A stretch of 64,000 bases of DNA from Verrucomicrobiia bacterium (GTDB lineage Bacteria; Verrucomicrobiota; Verrucomicrobiia; Limisphaerales; UBA9464), in the NCBI GenBank assembly GCA_019634635.1, contig JAHCBB010000020.1, forward strand, positions 25,648 to 89,647, given 5' to 3'. The position numbers and the translations under genes are program-made. How positions within the stretch are numbered: position 1 is the stretch's first letter; each line of letters begins with the position of its first letter. The notes under the pieces were generated by a model, which did not search any database, was not told the origin of the DNA, and saw only the letters and a program-made list of their open reading frames with translations. Of the stretch, positions 33,508 to 40,500 are shown piece after piece.

Positions 33508-34725
33508 TCACCCGGTCGGCGGGCCCCGGCGCAGGTCGGCGACACACTCGACGTGCTGGGTCTGCGGGAACAGGTCCACCGGTTGGACGTCCACCAACCG
33601 GTAGCGGTCGTCGGCACAGAGGTGCTTGAGATCGCGCGCGAGCGTCGCCGGGTGGCAGCTGACGTAGAGGATTTGTGCCGGGGCGGTGTCGCGCAGGACG
33701 TTCAGTGCGGGCGGGCGGCATCCCACCCGCGGCGGGTCCAACAGCACGGCGGTGCGGGACGGATCGCTGCGGGCGAGCAGGGCCGGCAGGAGGGCGTCGG
33801 TGTCGCCGGCGACAAATTCACCACGGGTGATGCCCCGTCGGCGCTGGTTCTCGCGGGCCGCCCGGATGGCTGGCGCATCCAGCTCCACGCCGACAAAACT
33901 CTCGACCGAGGACGCCAGCGACAAACTGAAGAAGCCCACCCCGCAGTAGGCATCCACCAGATGGCGGGTCGCGGCGTCCCCGAGCCGGCGGCGGACGGCA
34001 TCCAGCAGGGCGGGCAACACGAAGAAATTGTTCTGGAAGAAGCTGTGTTCCGGCACCACCCAGTCCTCCGGGGGGATGCGCAGCAGGGTCTTGAGGCCTC
34101 CCTTGGGTGGCGGATTGCGGCGCCAGTCCCGCAGGGCCTCGTTGAGCGCGGGTTCGGCAATGGCGCAGGACTCGATGTCGCAGACCAGGCCGCAATCCGA
34201 TCGGACGAAGCCCAGGTTGAGTTTTTGGGCCGGCTTGTTCCACTGGCTGCGGACGAGGATGCGGTTGCGGTATCCGTATGGACTGGGGCAGGGAATCACC
34301 TCGCGCACGGGGGGCTGCTCAAAATGGCCCACGCGCTGGAACAGGTCGGTGATCTGCTTGCGTTTCCATCGCAGTTGGGCGGCATAGTCGAGGTGCTGGT
34401 ACTGGCATCCGCCGCACGCGCCGAAGTAGGGGCAGCGCGGGACGACCCGTTCCGGCGAGTGGGTCCAGCGCCGGGAAACCATCCCTCGGGCGAAGCGCGG
34501 GCGCACCTCGGTGAGCTTGGCTTCCACGCGTTCGCCCGGGAGTGCGAACGGGACAAAGACCACGAACTCGCCCAGGCGGGCGACGCCCTCGCCGCCGAAT
34601 GCCAGGTCGGTGATCTCCAGGAGCACATGGTCACCGACGCCCGGGAGTGGGGTGGATTGCGGTGGGGGGCAGGGTGCGGACACGTCGTCAGAGCGGGATA
34701 AGTCGTCGAAGCCTTCAGGATGCAC
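33508..34725 (-). CDS. class I SAM-dependent RNA uracil-C5 methyltransferase (TrmA/RlmD family)
   Basis: The enzyme methylates C5 of a uridine in 23S rRNA or tRNA. An N-terminal TRAM domain (VLLEITDLAFGGEGVARLGE) is followed by a 4Fe-4S site (CPYFGACGGCQYQHL), a central RNA-binding region, the SAM motif VDAYCGVGFFSLSLA, and the catalytic Cys in ILYVSCHPATLARDL. The final HVECVADL is also typical. The start is unclear: GTG at 34725 (405 residues) or GTG at 34683, with no ribosome-binding site for either. It converges on trpC. The family cannot be split into RlmD, RlmC and TrmA by eye. Confidence 0.9.
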   Translation of the reverse strand: MHPEGFDDLSRSDDVSAPCPPPQSTPLPGVGDHVLLEITDLAFGGEGVARLGEFVVFVPFALPGERVEAKLTEVRPRFARGMVSRRWTHSPERVVPRCPYFGACGGCQYQHLDYAAQLRWKRKQITDLFQRVGHFEQPPVREVIPCPSPYGYRNRILVRSQWNKPAQKLNLGFVRSDCGLVCDIESCAIAEPALNEALRDWRRNPPPKGGLKTLLRIPPEDWVVPEHSFFQNNFFVLPALLDAVRRRLGDAATRHLVDAYCGVGFFSLSLASSVESFVGVELDAPAIRAARENQRRRGITRGEFVAGDTDALLPALLARSDPSRTAVLLDPPRVGCRPPALNVLRDTAPAQILYVSCHPATLARDLKHLCADDRYRLVDVQPVDLFPQTQHVECVADLRRGPPTG

Positions 34726-34869
34726 GGAGGTGCCGGTCCGTCGCAATGTCCGGATTTTTTGCTTGTCGGATCCGGTCGTGGTGCAGCACAACCGGAGCGT
34801 TCCCCGGTCTGAACCCTTCGTGCAGCACTTCGATGGTGCGGCACGCGTCACCATCAAATCCCTGCCCCC

Positions 34870-37374
34870 ATGAGCTCTCAAGCCTCTCAGCAGCCCCCGT
34901 TCCCCTGTTCCAGGCGCCTTCCAGCCGTCGTGCTGGTGCTGGCGACCGTCGCGCTGTGCATGCTCCCGGCGTCCGCCCAGCTCATTTATCAGGAAGGCTT
35001 CAACGACGACGGCTCCAAGGCGGTGCCGCCGCGCTACACCATCACCGACGGCATGGCTTATGAGCCGCCCTTCGAGGCGGGAAACCCCTTTGGCATTCCC
35101 GACACGCAGCTCGGTCCGGTGTACTGGGCGCATAGTTTCGAGGTCTCATTTGTTGGCGTCCCCGGGCCCACGGCCGGGCGCCGGGCCATGCTGGCCTGGG
35201 ATTCGGCGATCGCAGATTCGGACGTCACCCCCCAGACTTGGCAGTTGGTGGAGGGCACGGTGCAGTGGCTGGCCGACAACAAGGCAAATGCGACGGTGCT
35301 GTTCACCCCAAGCCAGTTTGCCGCCCAAAGCATGGCGGATCACCTCGCGGCGGCCGGCTATGTGATCGTGGATGACGACGAGAGCACGCCGGAGGACAGC
35401 GTGATTGCCGACGTCGTGATCCGCGCGCCGTCCGGTGTGAACGTCAGCAGGTTCGCCCAGTCCAGCAAGGGCGTGCTCGTCATGTCCTCCCTGGATCATG
35501 ACGACATGCTGACCAGCAGCATTGGCGCAACGGCAAGCTTCACGGCAACGACCGCGACCGTGGTGACGGCGCATCCCGCGGCCGGGGGCCTGACCGGGAC
35601 GTTCAACGTCATCGCCGCGGACACCGGCCCGCATTCGTGGCAGTTGATCGGCTCGATCCTGCCCACCGGGTCCACGACGGTCGCCACCATGGTTCGGGAG
35701 GTCCCGCCGACGGCGGCCTCGCTTGCCGATGTGGACGCCATGGTCGCAGGCACCAAGCAGAGCCAGCAGGCCACCGCGACGGTTTCGGAAGTGGACTTTG
35801 CGGATGGGTCCTTCGGGGATTTCCAGGCGGACAATCCGATTCCGGGTGACTTCACGGCCCCCTTCGGGCTTGTGATTCGCGGAAGTCTCAACGTTTCCGC
35901 TGCCGGGCGCTACAGCTTCGCCGTGGCGTCCGATGACGGTGCGCGACTGCGGATTGACGTGGATCGCAACGGGCTGACCGACGCGGACAATGTGATCGTC
36001 AACGACACGGCCCAGGCCCATGCGCCCCGGTACGGGGATGTCACCTTTCCCGCGGCGGGTCTCTATGACTTCGAGGTGGCAATGTTCAATTCGGGGGGTG
36101 CCGGCGACGTCGAGTTCTCAGTCTCCCTGCAGGCCGGTGGCGGGGACACCTCGGCGATCAGTTCCGGGAACTGGGAGTTGATCGGGCAAACCTTTTCCGC
36201 CGCGGTGTCCCTGGACGGCACGGCGACGGCGACGAGCTATCAGCCCACAGGTGCGTCGGAGTTCGAGACCCTGCCGTTGTTGGTCGTCAACAACGGTCCG
36301 GGGGATGTGCCGCCCGGAAACGTGTTTGGCGGTGGACCGTTCACCGGATTCGAGGGAACCGGCTTCTTTGCGGGATCCGCGATCAACAAGGCCACGGAGC
36401 CGGGATTCTCGCTTTCCGACGAGTTTGGATCCTACCGTTCGTTGCGGCTGCGGCCGGTGGATGTCTCGGGCGCTTCCGATGTCACGGTCACGGTCGCCCT
36501 TGCGGCGACCTTTCTCGACTTCGAGACCGACGACCGGCTCGACATCTGGGCGTATCCCGACGGTGAGTTTTCGACCCCGGTCCGGCTTGCGCGCTTCTCA
36601 GCCCCCACCGGCAACGACAAGTTCTTCGCCGACGTGGACCACGGGAATGCGAATCCCCTTGGCCTGGAGTTTCTCGATGTCACCTATCCGGCCCCTCCCG
36701 GATCCCGTCAGCTCATCATCGAATTCCGGGCGTTCAGCACGTGGTGGAATGAAACGCTGGCCTTCGACAATGTGCGCATCCGGAGCGGGGCGTCGGAGCC
36801 GTTGGGATCGCTGGCCGCATCGGTCGCCGGGGACGACATCCGGCTGTCCTGGTCCGGCGGCAGCCCGCCGTACCTGGTCCAGGGCAAGCTCGCGTTGACG
36901 GATCCGCAGTGGCTGGACCTTGAAACCGTGGCCACGCCCTCGGCCGTCATCCCGATGGCGGCTCCGGGCGGGGTGTTTCGCGTGCAGGACGCCGCGGGAA
37001 AAACGGTGCGCCTGTTCAAGGCGGTGTTGAACGGGGCCAACGAACGCCCGAATCCGGTGGATGTGCCGGGGACGGGAGTGGGGCTGCTCGCACTGGACGG
37101 CCTGACCGCGACGTATGTGGTCGGCTATGAACAACTGACGGCGACACCGACGGCCTATCACCTGCACGGCTTTGGAACTGCCGAGCAGGCGGCGGGCGTG
37201 CTGTTCAACCTGGTGCCCGCCGGCACTCTGGGAACCAGCGGCACGTTTGCGGGCCAGCAGACCGTGACGCAGGCGACTGCGGACGGCATCGTCGGGGGTC
37301 TGACCTACTTCAATATTCACACTCCGGCGAATCCGCCGGGTGAGATCCGGGGCCAGGTGCTTCCGGTGCCCTGA
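34870..37374 (+). CDS. secreted protein with PA14-like and C-terminal CHRD domains
   Basis: An 834-residue exported protein. A signal peptide (VVLVLATVALCMLPASA) is followed by an N-terminal region with LVEGTVQWLADNKANATVLF, resembling a glutamine-amidotransferase-like fold. A PA14-like domain lies near residues 325-420 (SAAGRYSFAVASDDGARLRI, then DVDRNG) and a jelly-roll-like region near 430-640. The C-terminal 120 residues are a CHRD domain (FKAVLNGANERPNPV, then TYFNIHTPANPPGEIRGQV). CHRD occurs in chordin and many bacterial surface proteins; its bacterial role is unknown. It ends in two hairpins and is therefore probably a separate transcript from the NRPS. Confidence 0.8.
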   Translation: MSSQASQQPPFPCSRRLPAVVLVLATVALCMLPASAQLIYQEGFNDDGSKAVPPRYTITDGMAYEPPFEAGNPFGIPDTQLGPVYWAHSFEVSFVGVPGPTAGRRAMLAWDSAIADSDVTPQTWQLVEGTVQWLADNKANATVLFTPSQFAAQSMADHLAAAGYVIVDDDESTPEDSVIADVVIRAPSGVNVSRFAQSSKGVLVMSSLDHDDMLTSSIGATASFTATTATVVTAHPAAGGLTGTFNVIAADTGPHSWQLIGSILPTGSTTVATMVREVPPTAASLADVDAMVAGTKQSQQATATVSEVDFADGSFGDFQADNPIPGDFTAPFGLVIRGSLNVSAAGRYSFAVASDDGARLRIDVDRNGLTDADNVIVNDTAQAHAPRYGDVTFPAAGLYDFEVAMFNSGGAGDVEFSVSLQAGGGDTSAISSGNWELIGQTFSAAVSLDGTATATSYQPTGASEFETLPLLVVNNGPGDVPPGNVFGGGPFTGFEGTGFFAGSAINKATEPGFSLSDEFGSYRSLRLRPVDVSGASDVTVTVALAATFLDFETDDRLDIWAYPDGEFSTPVRLARFSAPTGNDKFFADVDHGNANPLGLEFLDVTYPAPPGSRQLIIEFRAFSTWWNETLAFDNVRIRSGASEPLGSLAASVAGDDIRLSWSGGSPPYLVQGKLALTDPQWLDLETVATPSAVIPMAAPGGVFRVQDAAGKTVRLFKAVLNGANERPNPVDVPGTGVGLLALDGLTATYVVGYEQLTATPTAYHLHGFGTAEQAAGVLFNLVPAGTLGTSGTFAGQQTVTQATADGIVGGLTYFNIHTPANPPGEIRGQVLPVP

Positions 37375-37387
37375 CCCGAGCCTTTTT

Positions 37388-37405
37388 CGTTCCCGGGTGG
37401 GAACG
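37388..37405 (+). repeat. short hairpin after the CHRD gene
   Basis: CGTTCCC, loop GGGT, GGGAACG, 14 bp after the CHRD stop codon. It is preceded rather than followed by a T-run. It may be part of a composite terminator with the hairpin at 37413-37457. Confidence 0.4.
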
Positions 37406-37412
37406 AGCCCGA

Positions 37413-37457
37413 GGCGGGCGCCGGCGGTGTGAACCGTGTGTCATCCCGGCGCCCGCC
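37413..37457 (+). terminator. 12-bp perfect inverted repeat, probable terminator or leader structure
   Basis: GGCGGGCGCCGG (37413-37424) pairs perfectly with CCGGCGCCCGCC (37446-37457) around a 21-nt loop that contains a smaller CGGTGTGAACCG palindrome. It is followed by TTCATTTCC, a weak T-rich tail. It lies between the CHRD stop and the NRPS start, so it may end one transcript or structure the leader of the next. Confidence 0.5.
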
Positions 37458-37522
37458 TTCATTTCCGTTCTGATTTGGTTTGATTTGAAGCCGGATTCCC
37501 GTCTGTCCTCCGGGGTCTTCGC

Positions 37523-40500
37523 GTGAATCCATTGTTGGGCGTCATCCTTCAGGATCTCCCCGATATTCCCACGGGCCGGCACCGCCGGGGTGTCGAGTGG
37601 CCGCTGCAACCGCCCTTTTCGGTCGCCGGGCGCTTTCTGGAGTCGGCAGAACGTCACGCGGAACGAACGGCGATCCTCCGGCACGGTCTTCCGTCCGTCA
37701 GCTATGCGAGTCTGGCGAACAGGGTGGCGGGCGTGCGATCCCGGCTTCGGGCTGCCGGGGTCCGGGCGGGCGAGGTGGTGGCGGTGGCCATCGGGGAGGA
37801 ATGCATGGAGTGGATCCCCTCCTTGCTGGGCGTGCTGGCCGAGGGCGCCGCCTATCTGGCTCTTGATTTGCGCCTGCCCGCAGCACGGATTCGGAACCTC
37901 ATCGAGGACAGCACGGCGGACAAAGTGCTGTGTGGGCCCTCGGCGCACGGGTGCGTTGCCGCTTGGGAACTGGCGGACGTGACGTTGATCCGGGATGATC
38001 CGGAAATCCGGGACCGCGAGGCGCATCCCGTCGTCCCGTGTTCCGAGAACGCGGTGGCCTTCCTGACCTATACCTCCGGCTCGACCGGGGCGCCCAAAGG
38101 CATCGCCATCCGGCACGTCAACATCCTGCACGAGGTGGCTGTTCATTCGGCCACCCTTTCCCTGGGCCCCGAGGATCGGCTGACCGCGCTGTACCCTCCC
38201 TCGACCGTGGGGTCCACCCGGGATCTTTACGCCGCGTTGCTTACGGGGGCCTCATTGGCGTTTTTCCCCTTTCGTGAGCTGGGTCTGGCCGCGCTTCGGG
38301 ACTGGATTCGAGATCAACGTCTGACGCGGTACCATTCCGTGCCGCCGATCTTCCGGGAGCTGATGCAGGAACTGGGACCGACGGAGGTGCTGCCGGATTT
38401 GCGCACCGTCTTCCTCGCCGGCGACCGGGTCGCGTGGAGCGATGTGGACCTGTTCCGCAGACACACGGAATCCGGATGTCACTTTTACACGGGCATCGGC
38501 ACCTCGGAGACGTCCTCGCTGTATTGTCACGGCTTTGTGGATCCCGACGAGCCTCGTGCGTGCGGGGTCCTGCCGTCGGGGAAACCGGTTCCCGGGGTGA
38601 CCGTGCGGCTTCTTGATGCCTCGGGAAATCCGGTTCCCGACGGAGAAGCGGGCGAGATCGTTGTTGAGGGGCGGCTCCTGACGGCGGGGTATTGGCGGCG
38701 TGAGTTGAAGGCCCCGGAGCCGTTTCCTGAGGCTCCGCGGGCCCCGGGCGAGCGTCGCTTTCGAACCGGTGATTTTGCCAGGCGTGACGGGGCGGGGCGT
38801 CTGTTGTTCGAGGGGCGGCGCGATCAGCAGGTGAAGATCTTCGGACACCGGGTGGATTTGTCCGAGGTGGATCTGAAGTTGCGCCGGCTTCCCGGGGTGC
38901 GGGAAGTGGCGGTGCGGCTGTATGGCGCCGGGGTTCCCGATGGCGTCCCGCAGCTTGCCGCCTTTGTGTCCTGGTCCGGCGAGGCCCCGCAGCCGGAGGC
39001 AGTTCGACTTCAGTTGTCAGCGCAGCTTCCCACGGCGGCGATTCCCGGGCGCTTCTTCTGGATCCACGAATTTCCGCGTCTGGCCAATGGCAAGCTGGAT
39101 GCCCGGGCTCTCGACCGGCTTGCAGCGGATGCTCCGGCCGCGTCCGAAGGCCGCAACACGGCTGCAGGGCCTCCACAATCTCCAGCACAACAACTCATGG
39201 CCCGATTGTGGTGCGCAACCCTGGGAATTGCGGAATGCGGCATCCACGACTCGTTCTTCGCCCTTGGAGGCAACTCCCTGCTGGCAATGAGGCTGGTGTC
39301 GAGGATCCGGCAGGCGTTCACGGGGACGGCGAGCCTTCGGATGCTGCTGGCCGCACCCACGATTTCCGGGTTGCTGCGGCAGATGGACGAAGCGGAGCCG
39401 AGGGCCTCCGTGGCGGCATCCCCGGAGACCTCCGATGCCATTCCGGTGGTGCCCCGCGAGCCTCCGCCCCCCGCCTCGCACGCTCAGGAACGCCTCTGGT
39501 TTCTCAATGCCCTGGAGCCGGGTCAGACGGCGTACCTCATGTCGGAGGCTGTCCGATGCACGGGGCCGCTCGACGTGCGGGCGCTGGGTGCGGCGTTGCG
39601 GCAGGTCGTCACGCGGCATGAATCCCTGCGCACGGTGTTCGCCGAGTCGCCTGAGGGGCTTCGACAGGTGATTCAGGCGGCTCCGGAGTCGGTGCTGGAT
39701 TTTGAGGATCTCACCGGGCTGACGGCCTCCGCCCGGGAGGCCCGCGTGGCCGCGATGCGCGTGGCGGTCCTGGCGGCGCCGTTCGACCTGTCTGCAGGTC
39801 CGCTGTATCGGTTTTGCCTGCTGCGGATCGGCCCCACGGAACATCTCCTGCTGAGAGCGATCCACCACATTGTCGCCGACGGATGGTCCCTGGGCGTGCT
39901 TCACCGGGAACTCGCCGCCCTGTACGAGGCCGCAATTGCCCGTCGGCCGTCGCCCCTGCCGGACCTGACCCATCAATTTGCCGACCTGGCGGTGTGGCAG
40001 CGGCGGCGTCTGGAGGGGCCGGCGATGGAGGCCCTGCTCGATCATTGGATGGAACGACTGCGCGGAGCGCCCCCGCTGCTGGAACTCCCGCGCGACGGAG
40101 ACGCGGGGGCCCGCGGTGGAGGTGCCCGGAACCGGCACCGGACCCTGCCCGCGCGGCTGGCCGATGCGGTCGCCTCGCGCGCCCGATCCCTGGATGCCAC
40201 ACCCTTCATGGTGCTCCTGGGCACCTTCCAGGTGCTGCTGAGCCGGTTGTCGGGGCAGGAGGATGTGGTCGTGGGGACGCCGGTGGCAGGCCGGGGCCGG
40301 TTGGAGGCGGAGCCGCTGATTGGCTACTTCATCAACACGGTGGTGTTGCGGACCCAACTTCATGGCGTGTCTTCGTTTCGCGAATTGATCCAGCAGGTGC
40401 GCGAGACGGTGCTAGACGCGCAGGAGCATCAGGATTTGCCCTTCGAGCGTCTGGTGTCCCGGATGGAGGCGGTGCGCGGGACGGGGCGGCATCCGGTGTT

